NCBI GenBank assembly: GCA_021307345.1
Contig: CP089930.1
Span: forward strand, 4,374,521 to 4,438,520
Length of the DNA stretch: 64,000 nucleotides
Origin: Escherichia coli
GTDB taxonomy: Bacteria > Pseudomonadota > Gammaproteobacteria > Enterobacterales > Enterobacteriaceae
Direction: 5' to 3'
Below, one piece after another: positions 9,916 through 18,941 of the stretch; within the stretch, counting starts at the first letter, position 1, and every line of letters starts with the position of its first letter. The translations under genes and the position numbers were made by a program. The notes beneath the pieces are model-generated. The model ran no database searches, was not told the origin of the DNA, and worked only from the letters and a program-made list of their open reading frames with translations.

Positions 9916-10125
9916 TCAGATTGCTGTTACGTTAACAGCTGCCGGACCTTTCTGGCCGTCCTGAATTTCGAACTCAACGTTCTGGCCTTCGGCCAGAGTT
10001 TTGAAGCCATTACCCTGGATAGCGGAAAAGTGTACGAATACATCTTTGCTGCCATCAGCCGGAGTAATGAAGCCAAAACCTTTAGACTCGTTGAACCACT
10101 TAACCTGACCTTTAATCTTTGCCAT
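9916..10125 (-). CDS. cspC: cold-shock-family RNA chaperone CspC
   Basis: A 69-residue single cold-shock domain with both RNA-binding motifs, KGFGFITP (RNP1) and DVFVHFSAI (RNP2). CspC is expressed at 37 degrees and stabilises stress transcripts such as rpoS mRNA. It starts 12 bases after the end of the full-length yobF frame, with which it is co-transcribed in E. coli. Confidence 0.98.
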
Positions 10126-10164
10126 TTGAAAAATTCCTTAGATTGTTTTCTTCGCCCGCAGGCA

Positions 10165-10281
10165 TTACAGAGATAAAACTGACACATTACTGCATGAGGC
10201 ACTAATATAAGGCTCGGCAGAGAAGCGGTATTCAACGACAACGTGTTTACTCAGGACTTCTTTACTGAAAATGCCACACAT
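10165..10281 (-). CDS. yobF: stress-induced small protein YobF, shortened by an early stop
   Basis: The frame starts [14 protein letters not shown] and matches E. coli YobF (47 residues), but codon 39 reads TAA, giving a 38-residue protein ending SVLSL. Beyond the stop the same frame continues CLRAKKTI and ends with TAA at 10138-10140, exactly where the 47-residue K-12 gene would end. One base change explains the difference from the K-12 sequence I remember. YobF is a DUF2527 small protein that accumulates under stress; function unknown. It precedes cspC in the same transcript. Confidence 0.8.
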   Translation of the reverse strand: MCGIFSKEVLSKHVVVEYRFSAEPYISASCSNVSVLSL

Positions 10282-10947
10282 AAACAGAACTGTACCTCGT
10301 TTAACCCGAAACTGTTATCACATACAACGTTAATTATGGCAAGCCATTTTTAAACATGTCTCGATCAGCCGCACAAATCTCGATACGCCTTCCACTTTTT
10401 TGCACATTTATGCAACGGAATACATGTCGATATATCGATGCACTTAACCATACCATTACAAACAGATACTTGATCTGATGTAGTTTCTAACATAGTTCAA
10501 TAAGTTCAGTTCTTCCAGAGCAGCACTACAACTTATTACGCAATGCGAGCGATATCACTTTTTATGATATATAACGAATAAAATATTATATAAATTCACT
10601 CCATAAAACAGTCAGTTAACAACAAACTCGAGTACAATAAAGAAACTATACTTAAGGCATATTATTATTTTAAAATAAGAAAAATTGATGAAATACTAAA
10701 AAGTGAGAAGAGAAACGTTTCGCTAATAAACAATACCGTGATTGATCACAATTCCGATGTAAACATCCCAATAACTTAGCGGGGTAAATATCTTTTTCCG
10801 ATATCGATGTTATTAAATAAATAACACGATAAATAATTGAAGTCAGACCAGAGTATTAATTTAAATCAATTGCACCACTATAGTGCATATATGAATGATA
10901 AGATGAGTAACCCGTTAACACCAGGGTTACTCAAATTTGAGGACGGA
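10282..10947. other. intergenic region between yobF and yebO
   Basis: About 670 bases, very A+T-rich from 10550 to 10860, without a credible gene. It should hold the yobF-cspC promoter and leader. A palindrome GTGATTGATCAC at 10739-10750 is present but does not fit CRP or FNR spacing well. A hairpin (GAGTAACCC / GGGTTACTC, 10905-10932) lies after the end of yebO and may terminate it, although the T-run is weak. Confidence 0.6.
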
Positions 10948-11235
10948 TTACCGTTCAGCTACCAGGCGGATGATATCGTCATCTTCAGCCGCTTTTTGGT
11001 TCTCTGCAGCACTGGTATCTGTTTTTTCAGGTTCGCTTGCTTCGCACAAACGACGTAACAGCGCATTTTGCCGTTTTTGCTGATCCAGCAATGCCTCAAG
11101 AAGTTCAATCTGTTCGTTAGTCCGTGAACTGGCACGGTTGATGAAAAACCACAAGATGAGCCCAATAGCGAGAACTACCACCGATACAACCAAAGACGCA
11201 ATGTTCATCACGCCTGAATTTACAACTTCGTTCAT
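10948..11235 (-). CDS. yebO: small membrane protein YebO
   Basis: A 95-residue protein with one membrane helix (about 9-31, SLVVSVVVLAIGLILWFFI) followed by a polar, probably helical tail with a coiled-coil-like stretch (EQIELLEALLDQQKRQNALLRRL). It matches E. coli YebO; function unknown. The ATG at 11235 (MNEVVNSG) gives the known length, with GAGGTGG upstream. It follows mgrB on the same strand. Confidence 0.93.
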   Translation of the reverse strand: MNEVVNSGVMNIASLVVSVVVLAIGLILWFFINRASSRTNEQIELLEALLDQQKRQNALLRRLCEASEPEKTDTSAAENQKAAEDDDIIRLVAER

Positions 11236-11309
11236 TTCACCACCTCTAAGTAGAGGCGCCATTCTACCACTGCCACACAGGAAGGAAATCTACCGTTGAA
11301 AAAATGATA

Positions 11310-11453
11310 TCACCACGGGATAAATTGATTGATGGTACAAATTCCGTTGAAAAATTGTACGTCCTGATCGCACATCATATTGAACACCTGCGCCCATAGC
11401 AGCAAGCAAGCCAGCACAGCGACAACCAGAACGCCCCATCGAAACTTTTTCAC
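11310..11453 (-). CDS. mgrB: PhoQ-inhibiting small membrane protein MgrB
   Basis: A 47-residue bitopic protein starting with GTG, as in E. coli. A basic start (KKFRW) precedes one membrane helix and a periplasmic part containing the two conserved cysteines (MMCDQD and GICTIN), ending NQFIPW. It inhibits the sensor kinase PhoQ and closes a negative feedback loop of the PhoPQ system. Both cysteines needed for activity are intact. An upstream PhoP-box-like sequence fits its PhoP control. Confidence 0.94.
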   Translation of the reverse strand: MKKFRWGVLVVAVLACLLLWAQVFNMMCDQDVQFFNGICTINQFIPW

Positions 11454-11503
11454 TCCAGTCTCCGTTTAAACTACCTTATGTCATTAAACTATCATGCGTT
11501 AGT

Positions 11504-11520
11504 TAAACAGCGCCTAACTA
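11504..11520 (-). promoter_or_regulatory. possible PhoP box upstream of mgrB
   Basis: On the minus strand TAGTTA-GGCGC-TGTTTA gives two half-sites with 5-base spacing; the second is perfect, the first imperfect against (T/G)GTTTA. mgrB is a known PhoP target; the exact site here is inferred. Confidence 0.5.
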
Positions 11521-11610
11521 TGTCGATATTCGTGCTTTTTCGGAACTATACGCTTGCTTCAGCCCATATTACCGCTACGATTAGGCGAACAAAAAAGAGA
11601 TGAGGTCATA

Positions 11611-11850
11611 ATGCGATTCATTATTCGCACAATTATGTTGATAGCACTGGTATGGACAGGATTATTACTAAGCGGATATGGCGTTCTGATTGGAAGCAAG
11701 GAAAATGCCGCTGGGTTAGGTTTGCAATGTTCCTATCTGACCGCCAGAGGCACCAGCACGGTACAATACCTACACACTAAAAGTGGGCTTTTCGGAATAA
11801 CAGATTGCCCGCTGTTACGTAAAAGCAATAACGTTGTAGATAATGGCTAA
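11611..11850 (+). CDS. yobH: small exported/membrane protein YobH
   Basis: A 79-residue protein with an N-terminal hydrophobic segment (RFIIRTIMLIALVWTGLLLSGYGVLIG) and a short polar part with two cysteines (LQCSYL, TDCPLL). It matches E. coli YobH, function unknown. The ATG at 11611 follows a good ribosome binding site (GATGAGG). Confidence 0.9.
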   Translation: MRFIIRTIMLIALVWTGLLLSGYGVLIGSKENAAGLGLQCSYLTARGTSTVQYLHTKSGLFGITDCPLLRKSNNVVDNG

Positions 11851-11950
11851 AGGCATAAATAACTACTTAAACCGAAGATAAAAAGTACATTCATCGCCAT
11901 AGCGTACTATGTTACGCCATTTGTAACTTTATTTAACCCGCGCGAAATAC

Positions 11951-11983
11951 AGAACCTGTCTGAATATTATACAGACAGGTTCT
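11951..11983. terminator. hairpin between yobH and kdgR
   Basis: Perfect 12-bp inverted repeat (AGAACCTGTCTG / CAGACAGGTTCT) with a 9-base A+T loop, 8 bases beyond the kdgR stop. Placement suggests a kdgR terminator, but the U-run is weak on both strands. Confidence 0.6.
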
Positions 11984-11991
11984 TCCTCTAA

Positions 11992-12783
11992 TCAGAACGG
12001 ATAGTCGTGATACCCCATTTGAGAGGAAATTTTACGCGCCGCCGTATGCAGCATAGTCACGTACTCCTGCAAACGTTCCTCAGAAAAACGCAGGGTCGGG
12101 AAGGAAATACTCAAACCAGCAATAACCACGCCAAAGCGGTCAAATACCGGAACTGCGATACAGCGCAGCCCCTCCTCCTGCTCTTCGTTATCTTCGCCAT
12201 AACCTTGCTCACGCACCAGATCCAACACCGGTAATAACGCTTCTGTGCTGGTAATGGTACGATCGGTACTGCGTTTATACTCAACGCCCTCAAGGATTTG
12301 CTTCACTTCATCACGATCGCGCCAGGCCAGCAATACTTTACCAATCGCAGTACTGTAAAGCGGATTACGACGACCAACCCGAGAATACATGCGCAAATTG
12401 TACATAGAGTCAATTTTGTGGATGTAAACAATGCTGTCTTCATCCAGCGCGCCAAGGTGGATGGTCTCTTTGGTCAGGCGGGAAAGCTCACGCATCTGGA
12501 TATCTGCGCTACGAATAAGATCAACATTTTGTAACGCGCGGGCGCCCAGTTCAAACAATTTCAGGGTCAGCGAATATTTCTCTGACTCCCCTTCCTGCGC
12601 CACGTAGCCCAGGGTTTTCATGGTCTGTAAAAAGCGATAAACGGTGCTTTTTGACATCATGACGCGCTGTGACAGCTCGGTTATCCCTATTTCACGCTCT
12701 TCGCCCAGCGCCTGCAAAATGCCAAAAACTTTCAGTACAGAAGATACAGAATCAGGCTGTTTATCCAGATCTGCGTTAGCCAT
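11992..12783 (-). CDS. kdgR: IclR-family repressor KdgR
   Basis: A 263-residue transcription repressor of hexuronate catabolism; 2-keto-3-deoxygluconate releases it from DNA. The N-terminal winged helix (about 15-75; GITELSQRVMMSKSTVYRFL) is followed by the IclR effector domain. In E. coli it controls kdgT, kdgK, kduID and the edd-eda genes present later in this window. It is divergent from yebQ. Confidence 0.96.
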   Translation of the reverse strand: MANADLDKQPDSVSSVLKVFGILQALGEEREIGITELSQRVMMSKSTVYRFLQTMKTLGYVAQEGESEKYSLTLKLFELGARALQNVDLIRSADIQMRELSRLTKETIHLGALDEDSIVYIHKIDSMYNLRMYSRVGRRNPLYSTAIGKVLLAWRDRDEVKQILEGVEYKRSTDRTITSTEALLPVLDLVREQGYGEDNEEQEEGLRCIAVPVFDRFGVVIAGLSISFPTLRFSEERLQEYVTMLHTAARKISSQMGYHDYPF

Positions 12784-12959
12784 TTATCACCTCATTGCGA
12801 GTGTTTTATAAAAATCAGAACTGTTTTTTATTATAATTTCGTGCCAGGGTGGTCGCAATCCATCTTTTGCCGGTTAGTTACAATTCTGCGACATTCGCCG
12901 TGAATATCAGTGCTAGAATCATACCCCTGTTGATTATTACCAAAAGATATAAAATTCCT

Positions 12960-14333
12960 ATGCCAAAAGTTCAGGCCGATGGTCTGCCGTTGCCTCAGCG
13001 ATACGGCGCGATTTTAACCATTATTATTGGTATTTCGATGGCGGTCCTCGACGGCGCTATCGCTAACGTCGCCTTGCCAACAATCGCCACAGACCTTCAT
13101 GCCACGCCAGCCAGCTCCATCTGGGTAGTGAACGCCTATCAAATTGCCATTGTCGTCTCTCTGCTCTCATTCTCGTTTCTGGGAGATATGTTTGGCTATC
13201 GACGTATTTATAAATGCGGACTGGTCGTTTTTCTGTTGTCTTCGCTGTTCTGCGCCCTTTCTGATTCGCTGCAAATGCTCACCCTGGCGCGTGTAATACA
13301 AGGTTTCGGCGGCGCAGCACTGATGAGCGTCAATACTGCACTTATCCGCCTGATCTACCCGCAGCGTTTTCTGGGTAGGGGGATGGGAATTAACTCGTTT
13401 ATTGTTGCCGTCTCCTCGGCTGCCGGTCCGACAATTGCAGCGGCAATTCTTTCCTTTGCTTCCTGGAAATGGTTATTTTTAATCAACGTGCCGTTGGGTA
13501 TTATCGCTCTGCTTCTGGCGATACGTTTTCTGCCACCTAATGGCTCGCGTTCCAGTAAACCTCGTTTTGACCTGCCCAGTGCAGTAATGAATGCGTTAAC
13601 CTTCGGCCTGCTTATTACTGCGTTGAGTGGTTTCGCTCAGGGGCAATCGCTGACGTTGATTGCAGCAGAACTGGCGGTAATGGTTGTCGTGGGTATATTC
13701 TTTATTCGCCGCCAGCTTTCTCTTCCCGTACCGCTGCTACCGGTGGATTTACTGCGCATTCCGCTGTTTTCACTTTCTATTTGCACGTCTATTTGCTCTT
13801 TCTGCGCACAGATGCTGGCAATGGTTTCTCTGCCCTTTTACCTGCAAACCGTGCTTGGGCGCAGTGAAGTAGAAACGGGTTTACTCCTGACGCCGTGGCC
13901 GTTAGCTACCATGGTGATGGCACCGCTTGCAGGCTATCTGATAGAGCGCGTACATGCAGGATTACTTGGTGCTTTAGGTTTGTTCATTATGGCAGCGGGT
14001 CTGTTTTCACTGGTTCTGCTGCCCGCTTCTCCTGCGGATATCAACATTATCTGGCCAATGATCTTATGCGGCGCTGGATTTGGCTTATTTCAGTCCCCCA
14101 ATAACCACACCATTATTACCTCCGCCCCTCGCGAACGTAGCGGTGGTGCCAGTGGCATGTTAGGTACAGCTCGTCTGCTTGGTCAGAGTAGCGGCGCGGC
14201 TCTGGTGGCTCTGATGTTAAATCAGTTTGGCGATAATGGTACGCACGTCTCGCTGATGACTGCGGCTATTCTGGCTGTGATTGCTGCCTGCGTCAGTGGG
14301 TTACGGATTACCCAGCCACGATCCCAGGCATAA
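12960..14333 (+). CDS. yebQ: MFS drug/proton antiporter-type transporter (14 helices)
   Basis: A 457-residue inner-membrane transporter of the DHA2 (14-helix) class. Motif D-like LDGAIANVALPTI in helix 1, the A-like GDMFGYRRIYKCG loop and motif C-like AVSSAAGPTIAAAI are visible. Substrate is unknown; a KdgR site has been proposed for this gene in E. coli, which fits the divergent neighbour. Start at ATG 12960 (MPKVQADG) gives the known length; the open frame extends 37 codons upstream without a better start. Confidence 0.93.
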   Translation: MPKVQADGLPLPQRYGAILTIIIGISMAVLDGAIANVALPTIATDLHATPASSIWVVNAYQIAIVVSLLSFSFLGDMFGYRRIYKCGLVVFLLSSLFCALSDSLQMLTLARVIQGFGGAALMSVNTALIRLIYPQRFLGRGMGINSFIVAVSSAAGPTIAAAILSFASWKWLFLINVPLGIIALLLAIRFLPPNGSRSSKPRFDLPSAVMNALTFGLLITALSGFAQGQSLTLIAAELAVMVVVGIFFIRRQLSLPVPLLPVDLLRIPLFSLSICTSICSFCAQMLAMVSLPFYLQTVLGRSEVETGLLLTPWPLATMVMAPLAGYLIERVHAGLLGALGLFIMAAGLFSLVLLPASPADINIIWPMILCGAGFGLFQSPNNHTIITSAPRERSGGASGMLGTARLLGQSSGAALVALMLNQFGDNGTHVSLMTAAILAVIAACVSGLRITQPRSQA

Positions 14334-14363
14334 AAAAAGCGCGTCGACCAGGACGCGCTTTTT
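14334..14363. terminator. bidirectional terminator yebQ / htpX
   Basis: 12-bp stem AAAAAGCGCGTC / GACGCGCTTTTT between two convergent genes, with A-run on one side and T-run on the other. Confidence 0.9.
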
Positions 14364-14378
14364 AGCATTTACTTCATA

Positions 14379-15260
14379 TTACTTCAGGTATTCACCGGTG
14401 CGCAGAGCTTCAATACGTTTATCCAGCGGCGGGTGAGTCATGAACAGCTCACTGAGCGATTTTGACTTACCGTTAATGCAGAAAGCCATCATGCTCGTTG
14501 CTTCTTGCGGCTCATAGCTGGTTTTAAGACGCTGCAGCGCGGCAATCATTTTTTCACGGCCAACCAGTTTCGCTGAACCCGCATCGGCGTGGAATTCACG
14601 ATGACGCGAGAACCACATGGTAATAATGCTCGCCAGAATACCAAATACCAGTTCCAGCACCGTCGCGACTGCAAAGTAGATCAGCGGGTTACCGTTGCTC
14701 TCTTCACCTTCGTCACGGTTACCGCCCATGAAGCCAGCGGCCAGTTGCGCGAGAATACGAGAAATAAAGATAACGAAGGTGTTCACCACACCCTGAATCA
14801 GCGTCATCGTAACCATATCACCATTGGCAATGTGGCTAATTTCGTGAGCGATTACTGCCTCGGCTTCATCCGGGCTCATGTTTTGCAACAAACCGGTGCT
14901 GACAGCAACCAGAGAGGCATCACGGCGCGCACCGGTTGCAAAGGCGTTGATATCCGGCGCATGGTAGATAGCCACTTGCGGCATAGCAATTCCAGCCTGA
15001 CGCGCCTGGGTTGCAACAGTATTGATCAGCCAACGTTCCCTTTCGTTACGCGGTTGCTCGATCACTTCCCCGCCAACAGATCGTAATGCCATCCATTTGG
15101 ACATCAGAAGCGAAACGAAGGAACCACCAAAACCGAACAGCAAGGCCATAATCATCAGCCCCTGAACGCTGCTCGACTGTATCCCTGTCAGGCTCAGTAC
15201 CAGCCCGAAAACGACCATCACGGCCAGGTTCGTTAGCAGGAAGAGCGCGATTCGCATCAT
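14379..15260 (-). CDS. htpX: membrane zinc metalloprotease HtpX
   Basis: A 293-residue M48-family protease that helps FtsH degrade damaged membrane proteins. Two N-terminal helices (about 4-25 and 33-55), then the zinc motif [14 protein letters not shown], two more hydrophobic segments, and the third zinc-ligand region [17 protein letters not shown]. In E. coli it is a CpxR target and heat-inducible. Length matches the family. Confidence 0.97.
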   Translation of the reverse strand: MMRIALFLLTNLAVMVVFGLVLSLTGIQSSSVQGLMIMALLFGFGGSFVSLLMSKWMALRSVGGEVIEQPRNERERWLINTVATQARQAGIAMPQVAIYHAPDINAFATGARRDASLVAVSTGLLQNMSPDEAEAVIAHEISHIANGDMVTMTLIQGVVNTFVIFISRILAQLAAGFMGGNRDEGEESNGNPLIYFAVATVLELVFGILASIITMWFSRHREFHADAGSAKLVGREKMIAALQRLKTSYEPQEATSMMAFCINGKSKSLSELFMTHPPLDKRIEALRTGEYLK

Positions 15261-15414
15261 AATTTTCTTTTTACCTCAGTTTAACAAAACGCAATATGCG
15301 ATACCCACATCGTATGGGCTACGTGACTATTTTCAAGTCCGGATAGCGCGTAAGTCACCAGAAAGACACAACTTTACATTTTGTAGCATCTGATTTACGG
15401 CATCTTGCCACTGT

Positions 15415-15446
15415 TAAAAAATCAGGCACAATTTCTTGTGCCTGAT
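15415..15446 (-). terminator. prc terminator
   Basis: 10-bp perfect stem ATCAGGCACA / TGTGCCTGAT, 6 bases after the prc stop; on the minus strand a run of T residues follows. Confidence 0.88.
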
Positions 15447-15451
15447 TGATG

Positions 15452-17500
15452 TTACTTGACGGGGGCGGGCTGTTCCGCAGGTCTGGCTTTTTCCAGACGC
15501 GCCAAATCAAGCGCGATGTTCACTGTTTCATCCAGATACGGATCTGGCTCCTTGTAATCTTTTGGCAGATCGTCCAGTTTCTTCAACTCCGGTTTTCCTT
15601 CGCGTTTAAAGCGATCGTTCAACCGCGCCAGACGCGTCGCATCATCTTCGTTATTCTCTTTTTCACGCACAGCGTAATTCAGAGAAACGATGTTGCGTTT
15701 GTCCTTCATGGCGTTGAAGCGAGCGATATCCTTCATGATGTTCTGGAACTCAGGATCCTTCGCGATACGCGCATTATGTTCCTTCAGCAACTCCGGTTCA
15801 AACGCCGTTAAGTCTCCAGATTTCACATAGGTTGCAGCGTCAATGCTATCCCACGGTAGCGCGTTATCTTCAAATTTCTCACCGGTTTCCGTCTCTTCAT
15901 TGCCCGTAGGCATGATGATATCTGGCGTTACGCCTTTACGTTGCGTACTGCCGCCGTTAACGCGATAGAATTTCTGGATTGTGTACTGTACTGAACCCAA
16001 CGCCGGCCATTCAGGACGTAACATCTGATCGTAGATACGGTTCAGAGAACGATACTGCTGGACTGTGCCTTTACCAAATGTCGGTTCACCCACAACCAGC
16101 GCACGACCGTAATCCTGCATGGCAGCCGCAAAGATTTCCGAAGCCGAAGCACTGAAACGGTCAACCAGCACCACTAACGGGCCTTTATAGAAAACCTGAC
16201 CGTCGTTATCGCTATCTTCGCGAACCTTGCCGTTGTTATCACGAACCTGCACAATCGGACCTGATGGAATAAACAGCCCAGAGAGCGATACCGCTTCAGT
16301 CAGCGCCCCCCCGCCGTTGCTACGTAGGTCGATAATGACACTGCTGACATTTTGTTTTTCCAGTTTCTGCAGTTGAACTTTGACATCGTCCGTCAAACCA
16401 ACATAGAAGCCCGGAATATCCAGCACACCGACTTTTTCTTTACCGACAGTCTTCACAGACATTTTAACTGCACGGTCTTCCAGACGAATACGTTCACGCG
16501 TCAGCGTTACTGTCCGGGTCTTGGTCCCTTTACCCGCAGGCAGAATTTCCAGACGAACCTTACTGCCTTTCGGCCCTTTGATTAAGGCAACGACATCATC
16601 AAGACGCCAGCCGATCACGTCAACCATCGGTTTACCGGTTTGTCCGACACCGACAATTTTGTCACCAACGCTGATAGCTTTACTCTTCGCTGCTGGCCCA
16701 CCCGCCACCATTGAATTGATAACGGTGTAGTCATCATCCATTTGCAGTACTGCGCCAATACCTTCCAGCGACAAACTCATTTCAGTATTGAACTGTTCGG
16801 TATTGCGCGGAGAAAGGTAGTTGGTATGTGGGTCGATTTCGCGTGCAAACGCCGTCATTGCCAGCGAGAAAACATCTTCGCTGTTGGTTTGCGCCAGACG
16901 ACGAATAGCAAATTTGTAGCGGCGAGCCAGGGTTTCACGAATTTCTTTATCCGTTTTACCTGCCAGCTTCAGGCTTAACTCGTCGAATTTAACTTTACTG
17001 TCCCACAGCGCGTTTAACTCGGCCTCGTTTTTCGGCCAGGGCGCTTTGCTGCGATCCAGGTTATAGGAATCGTTGCCGGTAAAATCCATCGGCTTTTCCA
17101 GTACAGACAACGCATACTGGTAACGTTCGAAGCGGCGTTTTTGCGCCAGATTGTAGAGATCGTAGAAAACGTCAAGTTTGCCGGTGCGAAGTTCATCGCC
17201 CAACTCGGTTTTCTTTTTCGCAAATTGTTCGACATCGCTTGCCAGCAGCACATTGTGGCTGTAATCAAGCAAGTTCAGGTAGCGGTCAAAGATTTTGGCC
17301 GAGAACGCCTGATCGAGATCGAACTGACGATAATGGGAACGGGTGAAGCGCGACGTTACGCGCTCACTCACAGTCGCATGCTGCGTCTCTTCCTTTAATA
17401 CCGGAATTTGATCAGCACGCGTAATATCTTCTACTGCGAAGGTCTGGCCTGCTATTGCAAGCAGGCCAGCTAACGCGGTAAGCCTAAAAAACATGTTCAT
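15452..17500 (-). CDS. prc: periplasmic tail-specific protease Prc (Tsp)
   Basis: A 682-residue periplasmic serine protease that degrades proteins with nonpolar C-termini (including ssrA-tagged ones), processes FtsI and, with NlpI, controls MepS. A signal peptide (MNMFFRLTALAGLLAIAGQTFA) starts at the ATG 17500; a longer upstream frame is not used. The PDZ domain lies near residues 240-320, and the catalytic Ser/Lys dyad is in DRFSASASEIF and GEPTFGKGT. It follows proQ with a 19-base gap. Confidence 0.97.
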   Translation of the reverse strand: MNMFFRLTALAGLLAIAGQTFAVEDITRADQIPVLKEETQHATVSERVTSRFTRSHYRQFDLDQAFSAKIFDRYLNLLDYSHNVLLASDVEQFAKKKTELGDELRTGKLDVFYDLYNLAQKRRFERYQYALSVLEKPMDFTGNDSYNLDRSKAPWPKNEAELNALWDSKVKFDELSLKLAGKTDKEIRETLARRYKFAIRRLAQTNSEDVFSLAMTAFAREIDPHTNYLSPRNTEQFNTEMSLSLEGIGAVLQMDDDYTVINSMVAGGPAAKSKAISVGDKIVGVGQTGKPMVDVIGWRLDDVVALIKGPKGSKVRLEILPAGKGTKTRTVTLTRERIRLEDRAVKMSVKTVGKEKVGVLDIPGFYVGLTDDVKVQLQKLEKQNVSSVIIDLRSNGGGALTEAVSLSGLFIPSGPIVQVRDNNGKVREDSDNDGQVFYKGPLVVLVDRFSASASEIFAAAMQDYGRALVVGEPTFGKGTVQQYRSLNRIYDQMLRPEWPALGSVQYTIQKFYRVNGGSTQRKGVTPDIIMPTGNEETETGEKFEDNALPWDSIDAATYVKSGDLTAFEPELLKEHNARIAKDPEFQNIMKDIARFNAMKDKRNIVSLNYAVREKENNEDDATRLARLNDRFKREGKPELKKLDDLPKDYKEPDPYLDETVNIALDLARLEKARPAEQPAPVK

Positions 17501-17519
17501 GCCTGGCCCGGCCTCCGTT

Positions 17520-18218
17520 TCAGAACACCAGGTGTTCTGCGCGCACAATCAAAGACATACCCGAATTCAGTTGGACGCGGACGCCGTCTTTGGTGATTTC
17601 TAATACGGTGGCATCCATCGCGTTTTGACCAGCTTTCACCTTCAGGGCTTGTCCGACAGTCAGAGCTGAAATGTCAGAAACCGGGGTATGCTGTTCTTCG
17701 CGAGGTGCTTTTACTGTTTTTGGCGCTTTCTCAGCCGGTTTTTGCGCGCGAGGTTTGCGCTCGGCGCCTTCTTTACGGCGTTGCGCGGCAGGACGTGGTT
17801 TACGTTCGCGGCGTGGTGCATCTTCTTTCTCACCAGCAGCTGCGGCAGCTTCGCGTTTTTTCGCTTGCTGTTCAGCGCGCTGAGCCTGAACGCGTGCTTT
17901 CGCTTCTTCAAGCTGTTTGCGAGCATGTTCTACATGCTGCTCGTCCAGCTCACCGCATGGGTTGCCGTCAAGATCGACACGCGTTGCGCCGGGTTTAACA
18001 CCGTAAAGGTAACGCCAGCTCGAAGTGTAGAGACGTAAAGCGGATCGCAGTTGCGTTTTGCTCAGGTTCATTTCCCCGGCAACACGATCGACCAAATCCT
18101 GAAAAATACCGATTTTCAGCGGACGCGCTTCACCTTCCGCACTGAAACAGTGGGGAAAACGTTCGGCCAGAAACGCGATTACTTCTTTACTGCTATTCAA
18201 CTTAGGTTGATTTTCCAT
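17520..18218 (-). CDS. proQ: RNA chaperone ProQ
   Basis: A 232-residue RNA-binding protein. The FinO/ProQ domain occupies residues 1-120 ([18 protein letters not shown] ... GATRVDLDG), followed by a basic, repetitive linker (about 120-180, rich in Lys, Arg, Ala, Pro) and a C-terminal Tudor-like domain ([21 protein letters not shown]). It binds structured sRNAs and mRNA 3' ends and raises ProP transporter levels. It is transcribed with prc. Confidence 0.97.
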   Translation of the reverse strand: MENQPKLNSSKEVIAFLAERFPHCFSAEGEARPLKIGIFQDLVDRVAGEMNLSKTQLRSALRLYTSSWRYLYGVKPGATRVDLDGNPCGELDEQHVEHARKQLEEAKARVQAQRAEQQAKKREAAAAAGEKEDAPRRERKPRPAAQRRKEGAERKPRAQKPAEKAPKTVKAPREEQHTPVSDISALTVGQALKVKAGQNAMDATVLEITKDGVRVQLNSGMSLIVRAEHLVF

Positions 18219-18314
18219 GAAATTTCCTGATTACAACGGACGTAGCCAACAAGCGCAGGCATGAACAGGCGTCATTATAATGACGCCATCAGTAAATGCT
18301 ACGTTATCCGTTGA

Positions 18315-18812
18315 TTATCCTGCGACGCTCGCAAAGAATTTTTTGTAATCCGTCGTTGCAAGCACCTTTTCAAGCTGTGCCACAAGCTGACGTAAGCCTT
18401 GCTCGTCCTCGTCTGTAAAGCGACCGAAGACGGTACTGTCGATGTCGAGAACACCAATAATCTGATTTTTCACCACCAGCGGCAGGACAATTTCAGAATT
18501 ACTCGCCGCATCACAGGCAATATGCCCATCAAAAGCGTGAACATCCTCGATTCGTTGTACTTGATTGCGGGCAACCGCAGTGCCGCACACGCCGCGCCCG
18601 ACGGGGATCCGTACACAGGCAATTTTGCCCTGAAATGGTCCGAGCACCAGCGTATCGTCCTCAAGCAAATAAAAACCGGCCCAGTTTACGTCTGCCAGAC
18701 GTTCGTATAACAACGCGCTGGTGTTTGCCAGCGTTGCCAGAAAACTGGTCTCTCCCGCCATCAGCGCGTTAAAGTCGCGATTTAAATCCGCGTAAAATTC
18801 TGTTTTGTTCAT
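18315..18812 (-). CDS. msrC: free methionine-(R)-sulfoxide reductase
   Basis: A 165-residue GAF-domain enzyme that reduces free methionine-R-sulfoxide. The conserved cysteines of fRMsr are visible in KIACVRIPVGRGVCGTA and GHIACDAASNSEI. The ATG at 18812 (MNKTEFYADL) gives the known length; the frame stays open for 18 more codons upstream. It is divergent from letA. Confidence 0.94.
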   Translation of the reverse strand: MNKTEFYADLNRDFNALMAGETSFLATLANTSALLYERLADVNWAGFYLLEDDTLVLGPFQGKIACVRIPVGRGVCGTAVARNQVQRIEDVHAFDGHIACDAASNSEIVLPLVVKNQIIGVLDIDSTVFGRFTDEDEQGLRQLVAQLEKVLATTDYKKFFASVAG

Positions 18813-18941
18813 TATATAATCACTTGGTTGTCTTACCTGGAACTGCCAGCCTATTAAAATAAGCATTAAATGCGTTAATGCTCAAGATCATTCCCATCAT
18901 GGGTTAAGATTAATGTTAATTCTTATTACATTTGGCACGTC

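Noticed and set aside
10736-10756. CRP/FNR-like palindrome GTGATTGATCAC
   Set aside because: Half-site spacing does not fit CRP (N6) or FNR (TTGAT-N4-ATCAA).
10837-11058. 73-codon plus-strand frame between yobF and yebO
   Set aside because: It runs into the end of yebO on the opposite strand, crosses a hairpin and resembles no protein I know.
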